DNA of 64,000 nucleotides from Melioribacteraceae bacterium 4301-Me (GTDB taxonomy: Bacteria; Bacteroidota; Ignavibacteria; Ignavibacteriales; Melioribacteraceae). The stretch covers positions 124,001 through 188,000 of the forward strand of contig JBGORM010000004.1 in the NCBI GenBank assembly GCA_041538185.1, in the 5' to 3' direction. Each line of letters begins with the position of its first letter. Position 1 is the first letter of the stretch. The notes under the pieces are model-generated. The model worked only from the letters and a program-made list of their open reading frames with translations, was not told the DNA's origin and made no database searches. Shown here one piece after another: positions 48,206 through 57,000 of this stretch. The position numbers were made by a program, and so were the translations under genes.

Positions 48206-48289
48206 GCCCGGATGGTGAAATTGGCAAACACGCTAGGTTCAGGGTCTAGTGCCGGCAACGGCTTGGGGGTTCAAGTCCCCCTCCGGGCA
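48206..48289 (+). tRNA. tRNA-Leu (anticodon CAG)
   Basis: 84 bases with a class II variable arm. The acceptor stem GCCCGGA pairs with TCCGGGC, discriminator A at 48289. Anticodon stem CTAGG/TCTAG frames the loop TTCAGGG, so the anticodon is CAG. T-arm GGGGG-TTCAAGT-CCCCC. CCA is not encoded. It lies between PBP1A and hpnC; no integrase or att-like duplication of its 3' end was seen. Confidence 0.95.
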
Positions 48290-48457
48290 CTCAGTTAATT
48301 AGAATAAAAAAGATTGTATCTTGTAAATACCTGCTTTAGCCCTCTTTATTTCGGCTTAAAATCTGCTTCATAAAGCTTTTTCTTAAACTAACTAAAGTAA
48401 TTTTTTCTTATTGTTGTTGAACGTTATATTTAAAATCATTTTTAATTTTACTTTTGT

Positions 48458-49309
48458 ATGACTTCAATAGTCAATTATGAATCTGCATATAACACAGCTG
48501 TTAAATTCACTTCTTCCCATTATGAAAACTTTCCAGTAATCTCTTTGTTTATTCCACCGACACTAAGAAAACACATTGCAGTTATCTATCAATTTGCTCG
48601 ACAGGCTGATGATATTGCAGATGAAGGTAATTTTACAGCGGCAGAAAGATTAGAAAAATTAGAGAAATATGAGCAAGAACTTACAAACTCTCTTAATGGG
48701 AAATTCTCTAATTATTTTTGGGCCGCATTGAAAAATACAGTTGATTCTTTTAATCTTAATCCGCAAAACCTCTATTATCTATTAACCGCATTTAAAATGG
48801 ATTGTACAAAAAAAAGATTTCAAGACTACAGTGAGCTGTTAGATTATTGCAGATACTCAGCTAGCCCAATAGGCAGAATCGTCTTAGAACTTTACGGAAT
48901 ACAAAATGAAAACGCTCTCATTTTTTCCGATTCAATTTGTACTGCTTTGCAGCTGACGAATTTCTATCAAGATATTAAGCGCGATTATGCAAAAGGCAGA
49001 ATTTACCTGCCTTTAGATGAAATGAAAAAGTTTAATGTAAATGAGGAAATCTTTGAGTTAAGAAAAATAAATATTAATTTTAGATTACTTATGGAATATC
49101 AAATTAATAGAACATATAATTTGTTCAAAACGGGGAAAGGGATTTTAAGCTACTTATCGGGTAGACTAAAATTCCAAATAAAATGGACAATTTTAGGCGG
49201 AGAAAAAGTTCTTGAGAAAATAAAGAACATGAATTACGATGTATTAAATTTTCGCCCAAAGTTAAACAAGTATAATTACTTATATCTAATGATAAAATCG
49301 TTAGTTTGA
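48458..49309 (+). CDS. hpnC: Squalene synthase HpnC-like (hydroxysqualene synthase)
   Basis: 283 residues, trans-isoprenyl diphosphate synthase fold. First Asp-rich motif QFARQADDIADEG and second NFYQDIKRDYAKGRIYLP. In the three-enzyme bacterial squalene route HpnC turns presqualene diphosphate into hydroxysqualene. Two such synthases in tandem followed by a FAD amine-oxidase-like gene is the hpnCDE arrangement. A phytoene synthase role is the main alternative. The next gene starts 1 bp later. Confidence 0.85.
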   Translation: MTSIVNYESAYNTAVKFTSSHYENFPVISLFIPPTLRKHIAVIYQFARQADDIADEGNFTAAERLEKLEKYEQELTNSLNGKFSNYFWAALKNTVDSFNLNPQNLYYLLTAFKMDCTKKRFQDYSELLDYCRYSASPIGRIVLELYGIQNENALIFSDSICTALQLTNFYQDIKRDYAKGRIYLPLDEMKKFNVNEEIFELRKININFRLLMEYQINRTYNLFKTGKGILSYLSGRLKFQIKWTILGGEKVLEKIKNMNYDVLNFRPKLNKYNYLYLMIKSLV

Positions 49310-49310
49310 A

Positions 49311-50153
49311 ATGGGAAACCAATCAAAACAAATAGCCAAGCGAAGCCAAAGCAGTTTTTATTATGCATTTAGTCTGCTTAATCCTGTTAAACGAGATGCA
49401 ATGAATACAGTTTACGCTTTTTGTAAAAGCACAGATGATATCATTGATGAAGGATATGAACCAGACGAAGTTCGATATGATAAATTGCGTAAATGGAGAA
49501 TAGAATTAGAAAAATCTATAAAAGGTAACTCCGAATACCAGCTTCTTAATAAACTAGGGTTAATTATAAAACAATTTAATATTCCTTTAGAACCATTCTT
49601 TGAATTAATACGTGGAATGGAAATGGATTTGCAAAGGAAAAGGTATTTAACCTTTGACGACTTAAAAGAATATTGCTACAGAGTTGCATCAACTGTTGGT
49701 TTAATGTGTATTGAAATATTTGGCTACAAAAATAAATCAACTAGAGAATATGCAATTAATCTTGGTTTAGCTCTACAATTAACAAACATTTTAAGAGACA
49801 TAAAAAAAGATGCAGACCTTGGCAGAGTTTATTTACCTCAAAACGATATGGTAAAATTTAATTATTCTGAGCATGATATTTTGACTGGCAAGTATAATCA
49901 AAATTTCATATCGCTAATGCAGTACGAAGCTAATAGAGCAAAAATTCTTTTTCAAACTGCAGATGCTAAATTAGACTTTGAGGACAAACCTTCCATGTTT
50001 GCTGCACGTGCAATGGAGCATATTTATAAAAAGCTGCTTAATAAGTTGGAGTCACAGAATTTTGACGTTTTCAACAAAAATATTAATGTAAATAAACTTG
50101 AAAAAGCAGCTATCTCACTTGGTGTTTGGGCTAAATATAGTTTAGTATATTAA
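49311..50153 (+). CDS. hpnD: Presqualene diphosphate synthase HpnD-like
   Basis: 280 residues, with STDDIIDEG and LTNILRDIKKDADLGRVYLP as the two Asp-rich motifs, and the N-terminal SFYYAFSLLNPVKRDAMNTV block. HpnD condenses two farnesyl diphosphates to presqualene diphosphate. It is a paralogue of the preceding gene but clearly diverged. Its stop shares a base with the hpnE start. Confidence 0.85.
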   Translation: MGNQSKQIAKRSQSSFYYAFSLLNPVKRDAMNTVYAFCKSTDDIIDEGYEPDEVRYDKLRKWRIELEKSIKGNSEYQLLNKLGLIIKQFNIPLEPFFELIRGMEMDLQRKRYLTFDDLKEYCYRVASTVGLMCIEIFGYKNKSTREYAINLGLALQLTNILRDIKKDADLGRVYLPQNDMVKFNYSEHDILTGKYNQNFISLMQYEANRAKILFQTADAKLDFEDKPSMFAARAMEHIYKKLLNKLESQNFDVFNKNINVNKLEKAAISLGVWAKYSLVY

Positions 50154-51439
50154 TGACAAAATGCATTGTGGTGGGCGGAGGTTTAGCGGGGTTATCTGCT
50201 GCAACTTTACTTTTAGAAAAAGGAATCAATGTCCACCTTATAGAATCAACTCCTAAATTTGGCGGGAAAGTTTATTCACTCTTAAATGAGAAATATGATG
50301 ACGAGTATGATAATGGTCAACATATTTTAATGGGATGTTATTATTCAACTCTCAATTTTTTATCACGCATTAATTCTATTGAAAATCTTGAATTCCAAAA
50401 ATCATTAAGAATACCTTTTGTGAAAAAGGGAAATTACTTTTTTTATCTTGACACTCACCCCAAGCATTATCCACTTAATCTTCTAAAAGGAATCTTGAAT
50501 TACAAAGCTCTTACTTTTTATGAACGACTTAAAGTAATTGACTTTTTCATTGACTTGATTTTTACTTACGATGAAGACTTAGAAAATTTGACAGTCAAAG
50601 AATGGCTGGTTCTAAAAAAGCAAAATGCTAATGTATTAAAATCCTTTTGGAAAATATTAGTCATAGGCGCATTAAATACCGAGTTAGAAATCGCTTCAGC
50701 CTCACAATTTTCTTACATATTGAAAAAAATTTTTTTTGAAGGCAACGATGCATCAACTATACTTTTGCCAAAAGTTAGCTTAAACAAACTTTTTGTAAAT
50801 AATTCACTTAAATATATTAGAGAAAAAGGAGGGAGCTTTACAACCTCAGAAAAATTAACTGAGGTAGTCTTAAATAATAGCAGAGTATCAAAACTTAAAA
50901 CCAATAAAAAAAATTATTCTGATTTTGATTTTGTTGTTATTGCAGTTCCATTTTATTCGTTAATTAAAATAAAACCATTTGACATGCTTTATAAAGACAA
51001 CGAAGGAAGTTTTACATATTCATCTATATTAAATGTTCATTTATGGCTTAAGGAGAACAATTTTGATGAGCCTTTTTATGGTATGATTGACTCACCAGTT
51101 CATTGGTTATTTAATCACAATAAACATATTACATTAGTTAGCAGTTCTGCTGATAAATTAATCAGCCTTTCTAATTTAGAAATCTTAGAAATTTTTTATT
51201 CAGAGTTAGAATCCTTTTTCCAATCTTTTAATAAAAAAAATGTAATTGATTGGAAAGTTGTAAAAGAAAAACGTGCAACTTTTGTACCTGATAAAAAAAT
51301 AATTCACATCAGAAAAAAGATAACCTCTCCATTTAGTAATCTTTTTTTTGCAGGTGATTGGGTAGATACAAACTTGCCCTCAACAATTGAAAGTGCAATT
51401 TACAGCGGTCAATTGGCAGTAGAGAAAATAATTAACTAA
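50153..51439 (+). CDS. hpnE: Hydroxysqualene dehydroxylase HpnE-like
   Basis: 428 residues, a FAD-dependent amine oxidase/phytoene desaturase fold. The N-terminal dinucleotide site is VGGGLAGLSAATLLLEKG; the C-terminal FFAGDWVDTNLPSTIESAIY is the family FAD motif. Reduction of hydroxysqualene to squalene is the expected reaction given the two upstream synthases. No squalene-hopene cyclase or other hopanoid or carotenoid gene is in the window, so the end product is open. Confidence 0.85.
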   Translation: MTKCIVVGGGLAGLSAATLLLEKGINVHLIESTPKFGGKVYSLLNEKYDDEYDNGQHILMGCYYSTLNFLSRINSIENLEFQKSLRIPFVKKGNYFFYLDTHPKHYPLNLLKGILNYKALTFYERLKVIDFFIDLIFTYDEDLENLTVKEWLVLKKQNANVLKSFWKILVIGALNTELEIASASQFSYILKKIFFEGNDASTILLPKVSLNKLFVNNSLKYIREKGGSFTTSEKLTEVVLNNSRVSKLKTNKKNYSDFDFVVIAVPFYSLIKIKPFDMLYKDNEGSFTYSSILNVHLWLKENNFDEPFYGMIDSPVHWLFNHNKHITLVSSSADKLISLSNLEILEIFYSELESFFQSFNKKNVIDWKVVKEKRATFVPDKKIIHIRKKITSPFSNLFFAGDWVDTNLPSTIESAIYSGQLAVEKIIN

Positions 51440-51569
51440 ATTAGTAATAGAGATATATAAGGAAATATTATTAGTAGTAAATGAATAAGAATAGATATTT
51501 AAATCTATCAAGTGAATAGATAGTTTATTTCATGTTAACCATTACATTGTTCACAAGGAGGAAGAACTA

Positions 51570-52892
51570 ATGTCAACCCTAAAAAACAAACTAGCACAAA
51601 AAATTAATGAATGGCGTCCCCGCACTGAAAGGTTAGTCAAAGAATATGGTGATGTTAAGATTGGTGAAGTTACTATTGGTCAAGCTATTGGTGGAATGCG
51701 CGGAGTAAAAAGTCTTGTTACTGATATTTCATATCTAGATCCTTACGAAGGAATTAGATTCAGAGGCTATACCATTCCTGAGGTGTTAGAAAAACTGCCT
51801 AAGGTACCTAATTGCGAAATGCCGTATGTAGAAGGCTTTTTTTATCTGCTGTTAACAGGAGATATTCCTACAATTGAAGAAGTTAAGGAAGTACATGAAG
51901 AGTTTAACAAACGGAAAAAAGTGCCTCAATATGTTTTTGATGTAATTCGAGCTATGCCTCGTGATACTCATCCGATGACTATGTTCTCTGCTGCAATTTT
52001 AGCAATGCAAAGAGAATCTATTTTTGTTAAAAAATACCACGAAGGTATTAACAAAATGGATTATTGGGATCCATATTACGAAGATGCGATGAACTTGTTA
52101 GCTAAACTGCCGGAAATTGCTGCTCATATCTACAGAATGAAATATAAAAATGATGATATTATTCCACCCGACCCAAATTTAGATTTTGGCGGCAACTTTG
52201 CTCACATGATGGGCATTGGTAAACCTTACGACGATGTTGCTCGTCTTTATTTCATTCTTCACAGTGACCATGAAAGCGGAAACGTAAGTGCTCACACAGG
52301 TCATTTAGTCGCTAGTGCGCTGTCAGATATTTATTATGCAATCTCTGCTATGTTAGATGGACTTGCTGGGCCATTGCATGGACTTGCTAATGAGGAAGTG
52401 CTGCGATGGATTCAGGGTGTGATGGAAAAAATGGGCGGCAAGGTACCAACTGAAGAGGAAATGAAAAAATTTGTATGGGATACACTGAAAAGTGGACAAG
52501 TAATACCGGGCTACGGGCATGCAGTGTTAAGAAAAACTGACCCTCGTTACATGGCTCAAAGAGAATTTTGCTTAAAACATCTGCCTGATGACTTGATTTT
52601 TAAATATGTTGATATACTTTATAAAGTTGTACCGCCGATTTTAGTAGAACAAGGTAAAGCTAAAAACCCCTGGCCAAACGTTGATGCGCAATCCGGAGTG
52701 ATTCAATGGTACTACGGCGTTCGTGAATATGAGTTTTACACTGTTTTATTCGGCGTAGGCAGAGCCTTGGGTGTTTGTTCTAATATTATTTGGGCAAGAG
52801 CATTAGGTTATCCAATTGAAAGACCTAAATCACTTACTACCGCGATGCTTGAAGAAATTGCAGCAAACGCTACTAAAAAAGTAGAAGCTTAG
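51570..52892 (+). CDS. gltA: Citrate synthase, mitochondrial-type
   Basis: 440 residues, type I. Active-site His in GLAGPLHGLANEE and in GYGHAVLRKTDPRY, and Asp in NPWPNVDAQSG. Large stretches (HSDHESGNVSAHTGHLVASA, QGKAKNPWPNVDA) resemble mitochondrial citrate synthase much more than E. coli GltA, as I remember them. It condenses acetyl-CoA and oxaloacetate. A strong AAGGAGG ribosome site precedes it and a perfect hairpin terminator follows; it stands alone. Confidence 0.95.
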   Translation: MSTLKNKLAQKINEWRPRTERLVKEYGDVKIGEVTIGQAIGGMRGVKSLVTDISYLDPYEGIRFRGYTIPEVLEKLPKVPNCEMPYVEGFFYLLLTGDIPTIEEVKEVHEEFNKRKKVPQYVFDVIRAMPRDTHPMTMFSAAILAMQRESIFVKKYHEGINKMDYWDPYYEDAMNLLAKLPEIAAHIYRMKYKNDDIIPPDPNLDFGGNFAHMMGIGKPYDDVARLYFILHSDHESGNVSAHTGHLVASALSDIYYAISAMLDGLAGPLHGLANEEVLRWIQGVMEKMGGKVPTEEEMKKFVWDTLKSGQVIPGYGHAVLRKTDPRYMAQREFCLKHLPDDLIFKYVDILYKVVPPILVEQGKAKNPWPNVDAQSGVIQWYYGVREYEFYTVLFGVGRALGVCSNIIWARALGYPIERPKSLTTAMLEEIAANATKKVEA

Positions 52893-52947
52893 CGTTCTTT
52901 TTCTCTTTTTCTGCTTTAGTTCTGTAATGTAAAATTAAAAGTAATCT

Positions 52948-52985
52948 GAGATTCCACTTTGACATAAGTGGAATCTCTTTTTATA
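52948..52985 (+). terminator. Intrinsic terminator after citrate synthase
   Basis: GAGATTCCACTT (52948-52959), 6-base loop, AAGTGGAATCTC (52966-52977), a perfect 12-bp stem, then TTTTTATAT. The clearest terminator in the window. Confidence 0.92.
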
Positions 52986-53043
52986 TATACGGTGCTTTTA
53001 TTTATTCAAATGCTTATTATTATTACTGTCTGATAATTGATTT

Positions 53044-53068
53044 AATTGACAGTTACAGCTTGTCAATT
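53044..53068. promoter_or_regulatory. Inverted repeat before the transglycosylase gene
   Basis: AATTGACA (53044-53051), 9-base spacer, TGTCAATT (53061-53068), a perfect 8-bp dyad. It overlaps the alternative TTG start at 53060 and lies 55 bp before the preferred ATG, so it may be an operator or part of the promoter (it contains TTGACA on both strands). Confidence 0.35.
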
Positions 53069-53122
53069 CAAAAGAAGAATTTTCCTGGTGAGAAATCTAA
53101 ATTAAAAACAATACTAACTATT

Positions 53123-54067
53123 ATGGTTAAATTAAAAAATTACTTTTCGGTTTTTTTAATCTTAGTTATTGCATTAATACTTCTTTTTACAATAAATGCA
53201 ATATTTCAGAAACAACCCGGATTAAAAAAAGAAGAAATTGCAGGCAACGACTTCTTAAAAATTGTTGTTCCGCTGATGCCAAAAGAACTAAATTTTTGTG
53301 GCGAGAAAGTTCCATTGAATGATATTGATGTAAAGGAAAGATTTGAAAGGGAATTAATAGTTAATACCTATTGGCATTCTTCTACAATATTAATATTAAA
53401 AAGATCTACCAGATGGTTTCCTGTTATCGAGCCTATACTAAAAAGAAATGGAGTACCTGATGACTTTAAGTATTTATGTGCTGCAGAAAGTAATTTAAGT
53501 AATGCAACTTCGATAGCAAATGCTGTTGGATTTTGGCAGTTTGTTGAAAAAACTGCCAAGCAATATGGATTGAAAATAACAAAAGAGATTGATGAAAGAT
53601 ATAGTGTCGAAAAATCTACCGAAGCCGCTTGTAAATATTTAAAAGAAGCTTACTCAAAATATGGGAGTTGGACTATGGCAGCAGCTTCATTTAACATAGG
53701 CTTCGATAATCTTGATAAACAAATTGCTCGACAAAAATCAAATGACTATTATGATCTTTTATTTAACGAGGAGACTTCCCGCTATATTTTCCGCGTCTTA
53801 GCAATCAAAACAATATTATTGAATCCAGAAAACTATGGCTATATTCTTAAAAAAGATGATTATTATCAGCCAATACCTACTTATGAAATTAAAATTACTG
53901 CACCTATAAATGACTTAGCTGATTTTGCAAAAGACAATAGTATTAACTATAAATTTCTTAAGTACTTTAATCCATGGCTAAGAGAAAATTATTTACCGTT
54001 GCAAAAAGGGGAAAGTTACATTATTAAAATCCCTAAACCAGATGCAATTAATATAAGCTTGGAGTAA
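53123..54067 (+). CDS. Membrane-anchored lytic transglycosylase (MltD-like, SLT domain)
   Basis: 314 residues from the ATG at 53123; the frame also offers a TTG at 53060 adding 21 polar residues, less likely because a dyad overlaps it. One N-terminal membrane helix (YFSVFLILVIALILLFTINA) is followed by the SLT fold: AAESNLSNATSIANAVGFWQF contains the catalytic Glu of the ES motif and the G-x-W-Q variant of GLMQ, then AACKYLKEAYSKYGSW. The LysM-like end is only one short repeat (YLPLQKGESYIIKIPKP). It cleaves peptidoglycan glycan strands. It ends 1 bp before the 1610-residue gene. Confidence 0.88.
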   Translation: MVKLKNYFSVFLILVIALILLFTINAIFQKQPGLKKEEIAGNDFLKIVVPLMPKELNFCGEKVPLNDIDVKERFERELIVNTYWHSSTILILKRSTRWFPVIEPILKRNGVPDDFKYLCAAESNLSNATSIANAVGFWQFVEKTAKQYGLKITKEIDERYSVEKSTEAACKYLKEAYSKYGSWTMAAASFNIGFDNLDKQIARQKSNDYYDLLFNEETSRYIFRVLAIKTILLNPENYGYILKKDDYYQPIPTYEIKITAPINDLADFAKDNSINYKFLKYFNPWLRENYLPLQKGESYIIKIPKPDAINISLE

Positions 54068-54068
54068 A

Positions 54069-57000
54069 ATGGAAAACTTAACTAATAAACTTTCCAGAAT
54101 AATTAGTGCGTTATTGGCCGGCGAAAAAGCTGCTACAGAAGAAACTGCTAACGAACTGCCAAAACTATTGGATGAATGTTTGCTGAATGTTGTTGAGTTA
54201 AATTTATTACATGAAAAAGAAATTTTAGACAAGCTTTCTCAAATTTTTTCTTACTTGTTTGCATCTAATTTGCATAAAATAATTGTAAGTAGAATTGATA
54301 AAGAAATTTACTTCCTTTTTGGAAAATCTTTAGTTAATGAAGTTGCATATTCTGACCAGTTCAAAAATATTATTTACGATTATCTCGATTTATTTAGATT
54401 GCCGGAATTTTTAACTAAAATTTATGGTGATAAAAGATGGGAAAAACTAATTCTAGATTTGATTATAGTTTCTAACTTTGATATAGCTTCCTTAGTAAGC
54501 CAGCGGTTGAAAAATTACTATAATAAAACTCTATTCAAAGTATTCGATAATGGGACAATAAAAGAATATAAATGGCGCGAAGTTAAGTCAATTATCGATA
54601 TATATTCTAAATCATTACTTTCATTAATAACCAAACAGCAAAATAAATTTGTTGCTTTTTTAATGGAAAACTCTTTAGAAACTGCTTTGTTAGATATTGC
54701 CTGCTTGTCTTCTAAAATTGTAAATGTTATGATTCCAGCAAATTCAGTTTCTAATCATATATTATTTATACTGAACCAAACAAAAGCCTCAGTATTGTTT
54801 GTTTACGATGAGAAGGAATTAATAAAAATTAGATCAATTAGGAAAGAATTAAAACACTTAAAAATAGTTGTCTTAGTTAAAGGAAATGTTACTGATGAAT
54901 GGGTAATTCCTTTCAACAAATTTATTGAAATGGCTAACCAGCACTCAGAAGAGGAGTTTAATCACTTTAAATTGGCTTTTGGCAGTTCTGATTTTGTTAA
55001 TGATGTGGCTACAATAATGTATACTTCTGGCACTACGGGTGATCCAAAAGGAATAATGTTTTCTCAGTTGAATATAATTTATAAACGTTTTTGCAGGGCT
55101 ATGGCTATACCTCAAATCGGTGAGAACGACAGATTTTTAGCTTACCTGCCTCTTTACCACACATTTGGAAGATATTTTGAATTATTTGGCTCACTTTTTT
55201 GGGGTGCAGAGTATTGTTTTATGGAAAACCCCTCTGTCGAAACTATGACAGAAAATATGCAATTGTTCAAACCTACAATTTTTATCAGTATACCTAAAAA
55301 GTGGATGCAGCTTTATGAATTTATTTCTACCAAAGTAAATATTGAAATAGATGAACACGATAAAATAAAATCTACAATAGAAAATATAACAGGCGGTAAT
55401 TTAAAATGGGGACTATCTGCAGCTGGCTATTTACCCCCGGAAATTTTTCTCTTTTTTCAACGTTATGGCATTGAGTTAATGAGCGGTTTTGGTATGACTG
55501 AAGCTACTGGCGGAATAACTATGACCCCGCCAGGCAAATATATCGAAAATTCTTTGGGATGTGCGCTGCCTGGAATTGAAATAAAGGTTAATCCAGATGG
55601 CGAATTATTAATTCGTGGACCTTATGTAATGCTGGGTTATTTCGATGAAGAAAAAAAGAAAACTTTTGATGCCGAAGGTTGGTTCCATACAGGCGATATA
55701 ATGGAAATGGATTCTAATGGATATGTTGAAATTGTAGACCGTAAAAAAGAAATTTATAAGAATATTAAAGGCGAAACTATAGCACCTCAAAAAATTGAAA
55801 ACCTTTTTAGAGATTTCGAATTTATTAATCAAGTCTTCTTGGTAGGAGACCATAGACCATTTAATACAATTCTAATTAATCCTAAAAAAGAATTTGAAGA
55901 AACTGTGCTTGCCGAGATGACTTTTCAGCAGAAGCAAGAGTATTTTGCTTCTACTGTTGTCTCAGTAAATAAATTTCTCTCACCTTTCGAAAGAATTATA
56001 GATTTCCGCTTGATTGACAGACCATTTTCAGCTGAATATGGAGAATTAACGCCTAAAGGGACTTATAAACGGCGGGTGATAGAGGAAAATTTTAAATCAA
56101 TAATCGAACAAATGTATGTGAAACCTCACACTCAAATTGAGGTAAATGGCTTAGAAGTTTGGGTGCCTAACTGGTTTTTACGTGAGAAAGGAACTTTGAG
56201 CCGCGATGTAGTGGCTGATAATTCTTTCCTTTTAATCCCTAAATTAAATTTGTCACTGCGAATTGAAAAAAAAGATAATAACCAAATTACAATTGGTAGT
56301 TTTAATTATACAGTTAACATGGAACATGTTGATATTCAATCAATATTGACTAACCCTTACCTTTGGCTGGGAAATTTTGAATTATATAGGTTTGCAGGCG
56401 AATCAATTTTTGAGTGGGTCCGACAGGTACATCATGACAAAAATATTAAATTTCATTCGGTCTCTAATGAACTAATCGATTGCTCACCTTTTATTGATGT
56501 TTTCAAAAAAATTTTTGAACAGAGAGAATATTCGCTGCGTGGACTTAACTTAGCATCTTTAATTATTCAGACAGATTGCCAAGAAGCAAAATTAGCATTA
56601 GTCTACATTTCAAATCTGCTGCAAGATTCATCTCAATCAATTTACAAAATAGCTTTAGATTTAATTCAAAGACCTCATCTGGGAAAATCTATTGAAATAA
56701 GAAGAGAAATGTTTTTAACGGCTTTAACTGCAAAAGATAACTTAAATACATTTAATCTTTTTAACACATTTTTGAATTTCGACTATGATTTGCTGAACGA
56801 TTATGTTATTGAAAAAATTATTAAACTTAAACGTGATATAAACATTATAACTGTTACAGAAAATTTAATTGATAAATACACAGCAGAAGTTTCTAAAAAT
56901 TTAACTAACACTTTTATTCCATCTCTTTTCAAGCTGTTGAAAGTTTACGGCAGTTATCATCCAGCATCCTATCAGAGAATTAGACAAGTTTTTGTTAAGT

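Noticed and set aside
48206..48289. tRNA-Leu as an integration site
   Set aside because: No integrase gene and no repeat of the tRNA 3' end nearby; flanking genes are housekeeping.
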